Part shown: positions 12,510 to 32,425 of the stretch, one piece after another | Position numbering within the stretch: the stretch's first letter is position 1 | How the letters are laid out: each line of letters starts with the position of its first letter | Made by a program: the position numbers and the translations under genes | Assembly (NCBI GenBank): GCA_021234155.1 | Contig: JAJEKV010000022.1 | Coordinates: forward strand, 8,277,961-8,341,960 | Source of the DNA: Isoetes taiwanensis | Lineage: Eukaryota; Streptophyta; Lycopodiopsida; Isoetales; Isoetaceae | Length of the DNA stretch: 64,000 nucleotides | Reading direction: 5' to 3' | Notes under the pieces: generated by a model | Databases searched by the model: none | The model's input: the letters and a program-made list of their open reading frames with translations, nothing else | What the model was told of the DNA's origin: nothing

Positions 12510-12831
12510 TAGGAGCTATTGCCAGGTTAACCGAGGTTTAAGTGCTTGGAAGAATAAAAGGGTAATTAGATGTCAGATAGATGGTTTGTCTCATAATTTA
12601 AAGACCCAGGATACCGAGGGTGTTGCATTGAAGATCATAAAAGATGGTCTTAAGAAGCTAGTGAAAGAGGAACTGCCAGGCAAATAGATTACAACAAACT
12701 CACTGTACAATTTGGATGCAAGAAACTGGATAAAGATATCATAAACAGAGTTGAGAGAGTTATTGGAATGCCAGCCCATTTCTCTGGCACAGAATGTTCT
12801 TTGCCCATAGGTATGCATAGTATTACTTTAA
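12510..12831 (+). pseudogene. Tryptophanyl-tRNA synthetase (cytosolic type) fragment
   Basis: The frame starting near 12682 reads IDYNKLTVQFGCKKLDK, then IINRVERVIGMPAHF, then after a one-base slip WHRMFFAHR ending at a CATAG|GTATGC donor (about 12830). This matches the start of the eukaryotic TrpRS catalytic domain (family pattern: IDYxKLxxxFGC, a region ending RPPHxFLRRGxFFAHRD). The part just upstream (TEGVALKIIKDGLKKLVKEE, 12600-12680) is in another frame and may be its N-terminal extension. The KMSKS region and the rest of the Rossmann fold were not found downstream; 12893-12995 is open in pieces only. The enzyme charges tRNA-Trp. It is either a 5' remnant or a gene whose remaining exons are unreadable here. 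Confidence 0.65.
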
Positions 12832-13499
12832 GATCCCCTTCTTGCGCATTCTTCTGCATTATTCCTTTCTAATCCGGATTATTTGTCTGCAGGAGTGCTA
12901 GCAAAAAGCTCTTTCACAAGCGGATGAAGATTATTGTGGCTAAGCCCAGCATCAAACATGCCCTATTTATGGGTTCACAGTTAAAGATTTGCAATCTGTA
13001 GGGATAGTATCTATATTATCTGTTCTTTGTTGAAAACCTAACTAAGATAGATTAAGAGCAATTAAAAGCCAGAATCCTCCAAGTATATCAAATCGGCCTG
13101 ATCTGGGCTGAAAAACGACTCGGTTGAAGCTTAACCTGCGAAATAAAAACAAAACAGAGTTATGGAGGGATGAAATCGGCCATAATCCTGCCTCCATAGC
13201 CAAGATAAGTTTTCTCTGCCGAAAACCCCAATCTGCCTGAATCTTTAACCTGTAGAAAATCGGATCTTGTGCCCTAGCCAAAATCTCTGCCACATCCGGT
13301 TGCTGCTAAAACCGCCGGATCCTGCCATGTTTGTGGATCAAAATCCATTTCAAGAATTCTAGAAAACAAAAATATTTTGTAGCCTTGATCTGCCATAGAA
13401 AGAAAAGCATTTGACATAAAAACTCAAAAGAAAGCTTTAGGGCTTGGACAAACAAACGAATCCCGTAAAGGAATCGCTGACAGAGAAGGATGAGCTGCA
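12832..13499. other. No assignable gene
   Basis: An open stretch after a cag acceptor at about 12892 is unassigned. The rest shows no motif or repeat that I recognise. Confidence 0.5.
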
Positions 13500-13990
13500 C
13501 AAATGACCATCGCTGAAAATTACGAGGGAATTGAAAATGTCAAGACACCATAACCGCTCCAGCGCCCCCAGTGATAATAAATTGGCAGCGCAATATGCAA
13601 CGCCATAGCTTTAAGCCTGAAGAACATACGCAGGACTAAACAATGAAAGCTGGAATCACGAGTAGAGCCGGAATTAACAGCAGACCCGGCATATAAGAGC
13701 CGGCATATATGAGATCCAAATTTGAAAATAATATAGGCGCTCTCGTAGGCGAGACGGAACCGTCGAACGAAACTGGATTTGCCTCATCATACGTTTCATT
13801 AAATAGGGCTTTTTAGAATGTTCTAGAATTTCTAGAACATTCAAGACACTTTGGAAGCCACCAGATGGGCCGCCAGAAGCTTCCGGAAGCCACCAGTTCC
13901 GACGGTCGAGATCGCGAGGGAGCGAACGAACGGCCAGGATTTGGCGGCTTATATATAATGGAACTTTCCGGAAGCCACCACTAATAATTA
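13500..13990 (-). repeat. Repeat R, inverted divergent copy
   Basis: The reverse complement resembles 17165-17700 and 19612-20160: 'ctgaaaattacgagggaat', 'gtgataataaattggca', 'gaatgttctagaatttct' and a terminal 'aagccac..ctaataattaca'. It abuts the left (TA)n border of the large inverted repeat. Confidence 0.7.
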
Positions 13991-14020
13991 CATATATATT
14001 CAGATATATATATATATACA
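13986..14020. repeat. Short (TA)n block
   Basis: An interrupted TA stretch ending TATACAAG, followed by 'aaaattagcacgtcctac'. It forms the left border of the large inverted repeat. Confidence 0.85.
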
Positions 14021-14027
14021 AGAAAAT

Positions 14028-17000
14028 TAGCACGTCCTACGGTGCATGATCCCACGGAGCAAATTCCAATTTTAGCATGTTCCTATGGTGCAAGTTCGGA
14101 TATTAGTTGGGATTCTTTTAGATTTTATCAAGATTCTCGTAGATTTTTTGTGATGTCATGAAGATTCTCTTAGATTCTCCTTAAGTTCTATGATATTCGA
14201 GTAGATTTGCTAGATTTGTTTGCATTTTATGATATTCTCTTAGATTGTGTTATATTTTTCTAAGATTCCATTAGATTTTATAAGAATTCCTTGGATTCTC
14301 TTAAATTTTGTGTGATTCCCTTAAATTCTTCAAGGCCTCATGAAAATTTCTTTAGTTTCGATAAATTGGCTTATATTTTATGAGATTCCTTTAGGTTCTT
14401 TCAGATTCGAGCATTGTAGAATGTTCTAAAATATCATGTACGGTGCATGTTCCAAAGTGTTCCTAATGTAAAGTTCCTCTGATTGCAAGTTCTTTGGCGT
14501 TTTTGCTTTTCTTTATATCTTTTAAAATATTATTCTTATTATTTGATATGGATTCTCTATTAAATTTAAGCTATGGTTCTTAAGGTCTTTATGCCATGAA
14601 GGTGTTGGAGTTACACCTAAATCAAAACTCGGTCCCTAGGAGACACCTTAAAAGCTCACATTGTGTTGGAATACATGTTAAACCTTTGAATGTCTAGGAG
14701 GCACTTTAGAAACTCACATATTTTTTTTTCATTTTCTTGTGTGTCGATGAGGGTCGATTGCTTGTGGTTCATCATGTTTATCTAGCTATTGTTTGGGGCA
14801 ATGGTGAAGAATGCAACGACGAAAGATTAAGAGGTGGCTTTAATGATCTAGACGAAGAGGTGGATATTGGATAGTTTGGATGTCGTTGTAAAATGTATAA
14901 ACATTTTGAGGAGCTATTAGGAGCATAGTGGCAATGTTCTAAGAGAAGGGTGGCAACCTTCCGTTCATCCCTTGCAAGGATGTATTTCATTGATCTTTAC
15001 AGAAAATCTTCCTTTGTTCTTCACTTGAGTTGTATGAGATTTCGTTAGATTTTGTAGATTTCCTTGGATTCTAGGCTTAAATTTTTAACCTCAGTTTGCG
15101 AGAGTAGGTTGGCAATGTATAGCTCACAAACCTGGTTAACAAAGTACTGGAGAGATAGTCACATGCCAGACATGATTTTTGCTAGGCCTTTGTCGCCATA
15201 TTCAAATAAGCTTACGTATGCTCCTTATTCGTGTTTTTCTAGAGGAGGTTTGGAATTTGTAGCATAAAAGGACTTGATGGCATTTTAATTCCTTTTGAAT
15301 ACTCTGGCAGGAAGGAGGGAGCTTGAGAAGTCTATATTTCACCTATTTATGACTGAGTGTGTCCCATGCCCAAGATATCACTTTATCAGATGTAATTAAT
15401 TTTTGTACAATGAGGAATTGTATTATGTATGGTTGTAGCAAGTCCTTGTACAATGAGGGATCGTTATATGAATGGTTATTTCTATTATGAGTTTTGAGAT
15501 TCCATGAAGACTTCCTAGTATTCCATAAAGATTCCCTTGGCCTTGTTAAATTTGGTTGGAGATTCCTTGAATCCTATCAAGAATAGAACTTTTGTGGTAG
15601 TGTTATGTGGTGGCCCTATCTTTGTAAAGTATTAATAGGACTCGATATTATTGGCAAGTTACTTAACCTTTCTTTTTTTGTACACTTCATTCTTTTGCTT
15701 GACTGATGTATTTATTAAATATATGATTCAAAAATAGCCAACTTTCAGTATGTCCCCAATCAAATTTTAGTTCCATGGTGCACATAGTTAAATTTTGGTT
15801 GGGCGTAAGAAAGCCACTAGAAAAATGGTGGTACAAAAGATATGTTAAGACCAAAAGATAAATGACATTGGCTAGACTTTTCAACCACATTGTTAAGGTA
15901 CATCATGTCACTAGTCCACGAGTGTATTCAATATTTTATATTCTAATAATCCTAATCTAATATATTGAGTTGCGAAATGGCATAAATTGACAAAGAAATT
16001 GTGGAATACATTAATTCTTTCTTTTTAAAAGGTCCAAGGACAGGTTCAACCTTCATATTCTTTCTAATCTATCTATTCTTTCAAACCATTGGAGCCTGAT
16101 TGCCGAAAACCCAGATAGCACAGACCCATAGAATGCCTTGTCAAAATTTGGCAATAACAATTCATAAAGCTTCTCAAGCTATACCATCGCAACGAAGCTT
16201 CTCAAGCTATGCTTGCAACTTGAAGGAAATGGATGTTCACATCTAGTTTTATAAGTGCAAACAGGATAAGTTGCTATGGAAGATGGGTTTTTATAGAAGC
16301 CAAAGCCTGTGGCAACACAATTAAGCAGCAAAAATCCACCCATGTATGCAGCAAATATCCTTATAGATCTGTGCACAACTAAGTTAAAAAGTCTATGGAC
16401 TAAGCCTTGGGACCGAAAGAATTGATTTCCTTCTTCCTTCAGAACTATACAAACTATTAATTCATAGATCTATAGTCCCTAACATTGTGCATAATCCTAT
16501 ATTTTGCACAGGCTTTCAAAGCACTAGCAAATTTATTAATGATTCATTTTCTACAATAAATTTACAAAGATGAATTTTTTTTACTTTGAAGACTAGGCGG
16601 GGTTTAGAATTCCTTACGCTTTTGAAATTGAACAAAAAAGTGATTATCCCGCAAAAATTTGTCTTTCATGGTGCCCATCTCGTCCTTTGAAAATGGATGA
16701 CCACAAAGGGCATATGCTATAACATCCAAGTTATGAATTTTACTGCCGAAATCCCTCTATAGTATGCAAGAGCTCTTCAAAATTGTTCCCCAAATAACAC
16801 TAAAAAAGCTTGGCCGCAGAGTATGGCTGCTGAGTTTTGACAAATGGCTAAAGCTGAGGGAAAAAAGTCTACATCTTTACGTCTTTAAGAAATGGCAAAG
16901 CAAAAGTTCTCTCTTCATTTTCCTGCTAAAAATACATTATCTTGTGATGATTGCTGTCAGAGTAAGTTGGTGAAGCAAAAACAACTCGAGACTTTAAACT

Positions 17001-17169
17001 CAACAGTTTCTTTCCAGGTTGATATGATTGTACGTAAATATCATCAAAATTTTACCTTTGAATGCCGAGCTAATTGCCTTTCCCAAATCCTTGCCAAGCC
17101 GAAATTTCATATGAGTATGATGGCCACAGATCCGACCATCATCTGCAGGTTCTCAAGAAAAAAATGGCT
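14028..17169 (+). repeat. Left arm of a 3.1-kb inverted repeat
   Basis: It is the reverse complement of 21367-24522. Matching landmarks are 14031 'cacgtcctacggtgcatga' versus 24500-24522, 15687-15890 versus 22662-22870, and 17075-17165 versus 21370-21440. Both arms contain the same low-complexity run rich in 'agattctctTAGATT'-like units (14100-14420) and no recognisable protein domain. Small open frames inside both arms are mirror copies and are not supported as genes. Confidence 0.9.
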
Positions 17170-17890
17170 TCTAGAACCTTCTTTTATATCTATACCGCCA
17201 GATCCCGGCCGTCCGTTCGCTCCCATGCGATCTGGGCCGTCGGATCTGGTGGCTTCCAGAAGGTTCTTGGCGGAGATGTGGTAGCTTCCAGAATGTCTTG
17301 GAAATTCTAGAAGATGGCAAGAAATTCTAGAACATTCTTGAATGTTCTGACTACTAGTATATATTGAGTGATCACGTGATGAAATTGTTTTAGAATTTTG
17401 TATGCTTCTTCCGCGGGCGCTCTGATTATGCATGCCATGGCTATGCTATCGGGTCCATTTTTTGACGCTGACCCTCTCTGATATGCGTGACTAGCTTCCC
17501 TTATATGCTCCGTGGTATGTTCTTCAAGCTTGAAGCTAGCCTTGCATATTTTCTTTTGGCAGTGATCAGGTCCCCATTGTGGTGCCAATTTATTATCACT
17601 GGAGCCGTTCGAGCGCTTATGGTGAGGGGACATAGGGGCTTTTTCCCCTTCATGCTTCTGGATTTTGCCTTTATATTTTCGATTCCCTCGTAATTTTCAG
17701 CGATGGTGTTCGGCTTGCATGATTTGTGCAGCTGGTCCTTCTCTATCAGCAATTCTTTTGGGGGATTTCTTTGTTTGGAAGAGCCTTCTGATGTTTGTAG
17801 CTTAGCATTTCTATGGCAAGAACTCTGTGATTCAGAGAACTCTGTGATTCAGGGAACTCTCCGATATTATCATGTAGCAGACATGGTATA
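17165..17890. repeat. Repeat R, copy at inner edge of left arm
   Basis: It starts 'tggcttctagaaccttc' and runs through 'gaattctagaacattcttga', 'gtggtgccaatttattatca' and 'gattccctcgtaattttcag'. It is about 95% like 19612-20300, with differences mostly at CAG/CTG. The minus strand 'aaattggcaccacaatgggg' vaguely resembles a gypsy-type PBS after an LTR end; a TRIM or LTR fragment is possible but unproven. Confidence 0.7.
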
Positions 17891-19490
17891 GATGCCCTTT
17901 TTTATAGCATAGATTAACACTGCCATACAGGCTATGGCATGACAGTATCAGATTATAAATGTGAATCCCATTGAGGTCACCATATTATTAGGCTGCATCA
18001 GGTAGAAGAGCAACATCCCCATTACCAACAACAGTCCTTTTACCAACAACAGTCCTCTGTGTAATCTATGAAATTAACATTGCATATTAATGCTAACCTG
18101 TGTATATGTAGAACCATGTATTTGCCAAATCAAAGTCCTCCGCCATCAATTAATCAGGCATATGACTATCAGAGGCCAGATTAGAAAATCAGGCGCTTGA
18201 ATATCTTAAAAATTGGTTAAACACCGGGCGCCAAGTCTGGCCTCCCGATTTATGCATGATTCCAGTCTGGCATACATCCAAAGGCAAAAAGCCTAGTTTC
18301 ATCTGCTAGAACCAGCCTTATTCTGGTCGGAATCCAGCAAACAATAGCATATGAGCAGATCCGCCTTGTATCCGACCGAGCAGACGCCCTATCCATTTTT
18401 CCTTGTCTGCAAAAGCGGTTACATATGGTCGTGAACCAAACAGAGATATTGGCCCTAATATTTCATGCCAAACGCATGCATATAGAACCTTCATAACTTT
18501 TTGCTATTCTTTTATTTTATTTTATTTGCATGCACCTTATAAGCATCCACGCTTTTAATGTCGATGCAAAAAAACATGTTTGCAATACCAAGGCACGAAA
18601 GGACCTTCTTTAAGTTGTCAACATTGAATGTAGGCCAAATTTAAAGCATAAGATTGAAAAAGATGGCCTTGCCTTTTAGCCTTCCAAAATCGTGCAAGTT
18701 ATGATATTGCCAAGTTTATGCATGTCCCTTAGATAATGTGAAAATCAACTATTTGCTTATGAATTGGCATTATTTTGCCAAAAGTAAAGTAAAAGTAGAA
18801 CAAGGCAAAGCTTTTTTTCTAAAAGTGACACTTGGGGAGCATGCCATGTTCAAACAAATAACATGCCCCATAAGTGAGATAGATATTTCATTTGAATTCT
18901 AAATAGCCAATATAATGCCAAATATTTTTGGAGCATTTAAAGTGCAACCAATATCATTTTTATCATGACATCTTGGGACACATATTCCTCAGCATATTTT
19001 ATTTTTGTTTTTGTTGCCACGGATGCAGCTTAACCATCAAAAATCCCATTGTATTTCCAATGGTAGCAAATAACCATGCATTCCATATAATACACATGTT
19101 TATGGCCTTTACACATTGTGGCCATTTTTTGTGGCTTTTACACATTGTGGCCATTGTGGCCTTTACACATTGTGGTCATTGTATTTTCAAAGGTATGTCA
19201 CACATGGGGTATGGCACACTCAATAAACAATACATAGTTCTTGTGTGCCTTATAGCCACTAAAATTTTAAGTTTTAAGTTTCCCACCAGCAAGTTAAATT
19301 TAGCTGGAGGATAAAGTATCACATGTGTTGTATCTGGCACTTGTGTTTCCAGCCAAAGGGGGCTCCAGACTTTGCACAACTCTAGTAATTTGAGCTTATC
19401 TTTGTGGGAGTTACTGGACTGTTAAATTGGTCTAAGTTTCCACAAATCTTTGTTTCTAGCTTCTCTTGTGTTTTCAAAATTGACCACGAC
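17891..19490. other. Loop spacer, no gene seen
   Basis: AT-rich DNA inside the inverted-repeat loop. A minisatellite of three to four 'tttacacattgtggccat' units lies at about 19103-19182. Open frames here (for example 18928-19314) have no recognisable domain and overlap the minisatellite. Confidence 0.6.
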
Positions 19491-19507
19491 CTATATATAT
19501 ATATTTA

Positions 19508-19603
<96 letters not shown>
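19491..19603. repeat. (TA)n microsatellite, about 110 bp
   Basis: A TA array preceding 'aaatgtaattattaggagtgg', the start of a repeat R copy. The copy at 13500-13990 also ends against a TA block through the same 'taataattaca' sequence. Confidence 0.96.
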
Positions 19604-19606
<3 letters not shown>

Positions 19607-20300
19607 GTAATTATTAGGAGTGGCTTCTAGAACCTTCTTTTTATATCTATACCGCCAGATCCCTACGTCCGCTTCGCTCCCATGCGATCCGGGCCGTCCG
19701 GATCTGGTGGCTTCCGAAAGGTTCTTGGCGAGATGTGGTAGCTTCCTGCATGTCTTGGAAATTCTAGAAGATGGCAAGAAATTCTAGAACATTCTTGAAT
19801 GTTCACTACTAGTATATATTGAGTGATCAATTGATGAAATTGTTTTAGAATTTTGTATGCTTCTTCCTTCGGGCGCCTGATTATACATGCCATGGCTATG
19901 CTATCGGGTCCATTTTTGACGCCGACCCTCTCGATATGCGTGACTAGCTTCCCTTTATATGCTCAGTGGTATGTTCTTCAAGCTTGAAGCTAGCCTTGCA
20001 TATTTTCTTTTGGCGTGGATCGTCCCCATTGTGGTGCCAATTTATTATCACCGAGCCGCTCGAGCGCTTTATGGTGAGGGGACATAGGGGCTTTTTCCCC
20101 TTCATGCTTCCTCGATTTTGCCTTTATATTTTCGATTCCCTCGTAATTTTCAGCGATGGTGTTCGGCTTGCATGATTTGTCTGCGGTGGTCCTTCTCTAT
20201 CGGCAAATTCTTTTGGGGATTTCTTTGTTTGGAAGAGCCTTCCCATGTTTGTAGCTTAGCATTTCTATGGCAAGAACTCGTGATTCGAGAACTCGTGATT
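19604..20300. repeat. Repeat R, second copy in direct orientation
   Basis: Parallel to 17165-17890. Examples of the difference pattern: 'ggcagtgatcagg' there is 'ggcgtggatcg' here, 'atcactggagcc' there is 'atcaccgagcc' here, and 'ctctgtgattcagag' there is 'ctcgtgattcgag' here. Confidence 0.8.
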
Positions 20301-21366
20301 CGGGGATAGAAGAGGCACGCAGGAGAATAGCAAATGGGCAACTCGCTTCAAGGGCCGCTTCGGGCCATGCATGTCATCAAATGGCCCTCCCTTATGCTAT
20401 GTGGTTTGATTGAAACAGGGGCAATAGCTAAATGATTTCGCAGATATCCGTTGATATCTTTGAGAAACATGAGGCATTACGGCGAGCTATTGATCGGCTG
20501 TGGGCATGTTAAGAGAGCAAAGCGTGTTCGAGAATCTTGTGCTCTTGTGCTCTGACTTATTTAGTTGATTTTTGAATGATTTAGCTTTGGCTTTGATGGA
20601 TTTTATCATTTTGCAGGTTTGAGCTATTGGAAAACAAAACCCTTTCGATTCATTTGACGTCTGCAAGGTATATGATTCTTTGTTTTACATATGTCTGTGT
20701 TTAAAGAAACTCCTGTCTCTGCAAACTAGCTTCTAATTTTGATGTGATCGGGTGTGCTGCCTGTGGATTTTCACTTATTTATGCCATGAAATTGAAACCC
20801 TTGGACTCTTGGTTCATGGCATGCTGAACCCGGTGCATGCTCCAACAGAAATTTTTTTATGCCTGCCGTTGATCCCGGAACAGGGTCTGTGCCAGATTTA
20901 TGCTGGAAACTGGTGGTTAGTGCTATTGGAGCTACAGATGCGGCCGGATCTGTGCCCATCATACCCATATGAAGACTGGTTTGTGTTTAACAAGGATTTA
21001 GGAAGGGAAATCGGCTAAGATAAGATCCGTTTCAAGGTCTTCGTCGGAGAGGATCCGCCATGGCCCGATTATATGTAATAGACCAGTCTTCTCTGTTCCT
21101 TTCTATGGGCACGTTAGTTTAGGATTTTTGTGCGGGCTTTTTCACAAAGTTGACCCCAAAAAGTTTCATTCTACAGGTGCGGATTTGAGAGCTGTGACCA
21201 TAGCTGGAGTTCTGGTTCCATCTGTCTGGATGTTATCTTTTCTTGTAGGCGACCTTAGAGTTCGTATTTTTATTCCATAGCCTGTTCTTTTCTACAGATT
21301 CGGTGATCTGTCTGGATGTTATCTTCTCTTTAGCCTGTTCTTTTCTATAGATTCGGTGATCTGTAC
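20301..21366. other. Loop spacer with a partial internal duplication
   Basis: The block 20934-21012 ('cggatctgtgcccatcata...caaggattt') is an imperfect copy of 21388-21458 at the start of the right arm. No protein assignment. Confidence 0.55.
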
Positions 21367-28316
<6,950 letters not shown>

Positions 28317-28443
28317 CCCTTTTTTACATGTTCATAGGATCTTCATACCATAGCTGCTCATCAATCTTGTTGGCGCCACGAATGGGGACGATTATATCAA
28401 AACCAAAGACATCAAGTTTTGGTTTCAACCTCTCAATGCGTCT
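28317..28443 (-). other. Exon-like open stretch, function unknown
   Basis: Bounded on the minus strand by a ctcag acceptor and an ATG|GTAAGT donor. It reads RIERLKPKLDVFGFDIIVP followed by RGANKIDEQLWYEDP, with one TAA near the 3' end. The composition looks protein-like, but I do not recognise the family. Confidence 0.35.
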
Positions 28444-28889
28444 GAGATTTTAACATCTTTCCAACGTCCAACACAGAGCACAAAGATGAAAATATGATGT
28501 AATGGTGAAAAAGAGAGGGATGAGAACACGCAAAACAACCTCTCAAATTAGAAATAGGAATGGCAGAGTCATTCATTCGCATTTATAATGTAAGAATGCA
28601 TTGAGCAACATTTTCTATAAACAATATAATGACATAAACTTATACCTAGTGCAAAATAAAGACATGGCTTCCAAAGAACACAAAGTCCCCTATCGGTAAT
28701 CGGCAAGGACCCCCTGATTTGCCAAAGAATAAAGGCAAGAAGTTATACTAAAGTTAACGGAATTTATGAAGGTGCAAACTTTGCAAACGTAAAATTTTGT
28801 GAATCGGATCTAACAGATCATGGCTTGATTTACATGGTTTGAGCTACTTACCTATCATTCAACAAATAGATGAAGAAAGAAAAAAAAAG

Positions 28890-30960
28890 GAGAATGCATG
28901 GAAAACTAGCTTGCCCTTGTGGTGTATGTAGGATTCCAAAGGCTATAGCTAGTTTCTCCGCATGTCCACACAGAGCTTCTTCCTTCTCCGCATCCGTGAT
29001 GTGCTTCGGGACAAGATTCAGATTTGGCACATATCCCTCTCCTTCATGCGTGCACTTAAGGTTTCTAACATTGATGTGATTTGACTATCTTGATTATCAC
29101 CCACCGCAAATTGATAGACCTTCCCTGTTCACCTCAATCAAAGCCATAGCGGTTTTTTGTAGCTCCAAAGATGCTTTCTCAAATTCTTCAATTCTACTTG
29201 CTTCCTCCAACCATCCAGCCATTGCATAGATGCTTCCCATGAGAATATATGGGGAGGAATTTGCCGGATTCATTGGCACTAACTGTTGGAAGTACTTAAG
29301 TCCTAATTCTAGTTCCCTATAGCTCCAACAAGCACCGATCAAAGCCATCCAACGCTTCTTCATATGCAAGAAATGGTGCGCCTTCAGGCACTTTATCGCC
29401 ACATAAAAGCAACCCGATCGTGCAAGAAGATCAATCATGCAAGTGTAATGATCCATTCTTGGCGGGGATCATACATTCTGTCATTATTCTCAAATACTCA
29501 AGGCCTTTCATCACCAGTTGTCACGACCGCATCTTTGTAAGAAGGCACACAAATGTAGTAGCATCGGGTTTAAGACCCCGCTTTTGCATGTCTTGGAAGC
29601 ATTTGATGACCATTTTGGCCTGATAGTCCATGGCATATCCTCTTATCATTGAATTCCATGACACAAGGTCACGTACTGCAAAGATGTCAAAGACTTCTCT
29701 AGCTTCCGAAAGTGAGCCACACTTTGCATACATGTCAACCAAAATGGAACCAATAAAAGCATCGTCCGAGAATCCTTTACTAGCAAGCTTAATCAGATCT
29801 CACGGCCTCTATCTATGGTACACATATTGCTGCAAGCTTTCAAGATGGAGACAAACGTGACAACATCTCCAGATATGCCCTCCTGTTGCATTTGATCATA
29901 ACAAATCTAGTGCATCCCCGGCCAAATCCCTTTTCAAAGATATCCCGCAATGAGTGCATTCCATGACACAACATTCCTAACTGGCTGCTTGTCAAATACC
30001 TCCCGTGCCTCTCTAAACGAGCCACATTTGGAATACATGTCAATTAAGATGGCCTACAAAAGAATCCTGCTCCAAACCCATCTCTCGCAACATTGATGTG
30101 TATCTCTCGCCCAATGTCTAAAGCTCTTATTATGCTACATGCTTTCAAGATGACAACAAAGGTGACACTATCCGGAGAGACACCCTCCAATTGCATCTGC
30201 CTAAAACATTTCAAGACCTCGTGACTCAATCCGCTTTCGATATCCTCGTAATTAAAGCATTCCATGACACTATATCTAAGTAAACAAGCTTATCAAAAAC
30301 ATCCCTTGCCTCTTAAGTTCACCACATTTGGCATACATATCAACTAAGCTGTTGCCAACAAAAGATCCTTTTCATACCCTTTCCATGCAATTATTGTGTG
30401 TATCTCTTGGCCCCAATCTAAAGCTCCCATATTGCTACAAAACTAATGTCACAAAGATTTGGAGCCGGACCATCAACCTCGCATCTATATAAAACATTTT
30501 TGTGCTTCTTGTCCAAGTCCATTTTCAAAGATATCCAATAATTAATGTATTCCAAGACTCAATACTTCGTCCCGGAGCTTGTCAAAGGCCCCGTGCCTCT
30601 GCAAGTGAGCTACATTTGGCATGCATATCAAATAAAGCATTTCCAACAAGGATATCTCCTTCACCTTTTGTACTTTTACGACCATCATCTATGGCTCCTA
30701 GGCTACCACAAGCTTTCAAGGTGCAAGCAAATGTGACAAAGATTTGAGATACACCAGATAGTTTCATCATCTCAAAACATTTTAAAACCTCCAGAGGTGC
30801 ACATTCGGGAACAAAAAAACAATTTTGAGGACAACCAACAATGTAATTTGAATGCCTTTATATTCGATGCCCAAACCACTATTCGTGCAAAGCATGGTCC
30901 GACGAAATCTTTACCACGCCAGATAGAAACCTCTAGAATGTCATAAAGTGTGGCTGAAAA
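28890..30960 (-). pseudogene. PPR-E-DYW protein, frameshifted and 3' truncated
   Basis: Reading down the minus strand there are PLS-type PPR repeats (DILVGNALFDMHAKCSSLAEA; KCFRQMQLEGVSPDSVTF; LKACSIIRALDIGREIH; MVDMYAKCGSLSEAREVF; RDLVSWNSMIRGYA). An E motif follows (MDHYTCMIDLLARSG ... MALIGACW ... YILMGSIYAMAGWLEEA), then E+ (IEVNREVYQFAVGD after a one-base slip) and the start of a DYW domain: GYVPNLNLVPKH, ALCGHAEKLAIAFGILHTP. The HAE triad is the zinc/catalytic part of the DYW cytidine deaminase. The later CxxC and terminal DYW residues are missing after about 28890. Such proteins carry out organellar C-to-U (in ferns also U-to-C) editing. At least six frame slips occur; some lie beside CAG/CTG sites and may be sequencing errors. 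Confidence 0.88.
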
Positions 30961-31994
30961 AAACCTACTTTGGAAAAAACTGAAACTAGTTGTTCGGGTT
31001 AAGCACGAATATGATCCGTGATGGCATGACGAATTGGCAATGCAAAGGAATGGAAAACATACAAAGGAAATTCAAGTTGTAAAGACAAACCCTTTAAAAA
31101 GAATATCACACATTGATTTCATGCCCTATAAATTATTCCTAAGCAGAGCTATTATTACATTTTATAGGAGAGATCCAAGCTTACATGCAGTTGTAATAGT
31201 TGAGTGGTCACCGCACCATCTGAATTAGTTGCTTGCTGCCATATCGGGAAGAATCAGAAGATTGAACCTGGACAATTTGCCCTAAACCCCGCCGCTTATG
31301 ACATATTGGCACCGTAAAATGCGATGCCAACATGCCTTCTCAATCTGCACAATGCAATAAGAAATAGGAAAGACCACACCGTCCCAATGTAAGAAGATCA
31401 CAGCCAACATTTATGCCCTTCTCATAGTCTTGCTAGGCAAAGCCTAAGCACATTTGCAGCTCTCTTTGCGAGAGAACTTCATCGGGAACTTCTTCAAGCA
31501 TTGTACGAGAGTATGATAGATTATGCCATGAATGATGTATAACATAGCAATCAAAGCAAGTTTGCTCGTGGATATCTTTTGAAACATGTTGCTCTAAGAG
31601 GATCTACACATAGAAGGGAATGGCGTAATTTGTAGAAAAGTTGTCGAAATAGACGGCTTGAAGTAGTGTATCAACCGGTTCGTCATCACCACCATAGCTC
31701 TCTGCTATTAGAATGGGCTGCAAAATCCAACCGCAAAGAGGTTACATCTTTTCTAGAATAAGAAAATAACTCAAATAGAAGATTAACTTCATAATGTTCA
31801 TGAGAAACCTAACTACCTACTTAACTAACCAGCCCAACAACATCACATTTTTCCTAACCTCGTGGAATGTCTTCTACCATTATTCTATATTGCATTCGTG
31901 ATCTAGCGTCGACTCAAGGTTGGAAAAGATTTCTTTCATAATTTTAAAAACGTTACATGATAAATAAACAAGAACATTCAAAGTATTGAAAGAA
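30961..31994. other. Unassigned interval with two exon-like stretches
   Basis: On the minus strand 31626-31726, after a cag acceptor, reads PILIAESYGGDDEPVDTLLQ then AVYFDNFSTNYAIPFYV up to a stop. About 31450-31500 reads VPDEVLSQRELQMCLGFA. I cannot assign either, and they do not match the expected continuation of the GH79 gene. Confidence 0.35.
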
Positions 31995-32425
31995 AGGATG
32001 AACTCACCAACCACGATCAACAACAGTACTTGATAAAAGCATGCGCATTTGTTGAGTCCCATGCTCCAATATAGGTTCCTCTTCCTGTTCGGGTAATGCG
32101 ACCATAGAGTGTGTTCAACCCAAAGGCAACTACTTGCTCTATCTTGCAAAAAGTAAAAGAGATCTCATTATGCAAATGCAACACCGAATGTAGGTCAAGG
32201 CCAATTCATAAAAGAAGCAAAAAAAAGATACCCCGCCTTTTTGAAAAAAAGCATTCAAGGAATCCCAAGCGAGACATATTAAGGCATCCTTCCTAAAACC
32301 CAAATAATTCCCCGAGGTGCTTAACAATTGGAAGACATGGGCGCTTGGATATTCCCAACATCAGAAATTATTCGTCTTGCAATGATCCTCCTAATCGAAG
32401 CCTCAAAGGGTATAAAGCTGCACAT
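31995..32425 (-). pseudogene. Heparanase-like protein (GH79), two central exons
   Basis: The first exon, about 32210-32425, reads LYPLRLRLGGSLQDE, SDVGNIQAPCLP, ELFGF and, with slips, GCLNMSRWDSLNAFFQKGG up to a GGG|GTATCT donor. The second, about 32010-32150, reads VVAFGLNTLYGRITRTG then YIGAWDSTNAHAFIKY. These match plant heparanase-like GH79 proteins (family blocks RLGGSLQD, GCLxMxRWDxLNxF, TFGLNALxGR, GGAWDxxNAxDFIxYT), which act on cell-wall arabinogalactan glucuronosyl groups. The signal peptide exon and the catalytic WEFGNELSG exon were not found, and three frame slips occur inside the first exon. One slip (CTCGCTTGG for CTCGCTGG) is at a CTG site. It is either a partial gene or an intact one obscured by errors. 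Confidence 0.78.

Noticed and set aside
18928-19314. 128-aa open frame with repeated His/Cys-rich HCGH motifs
   Set aside because: The His-rich part is the translation of a 'cacattgtggccat' minisatellite; no domain and no splice or start support.
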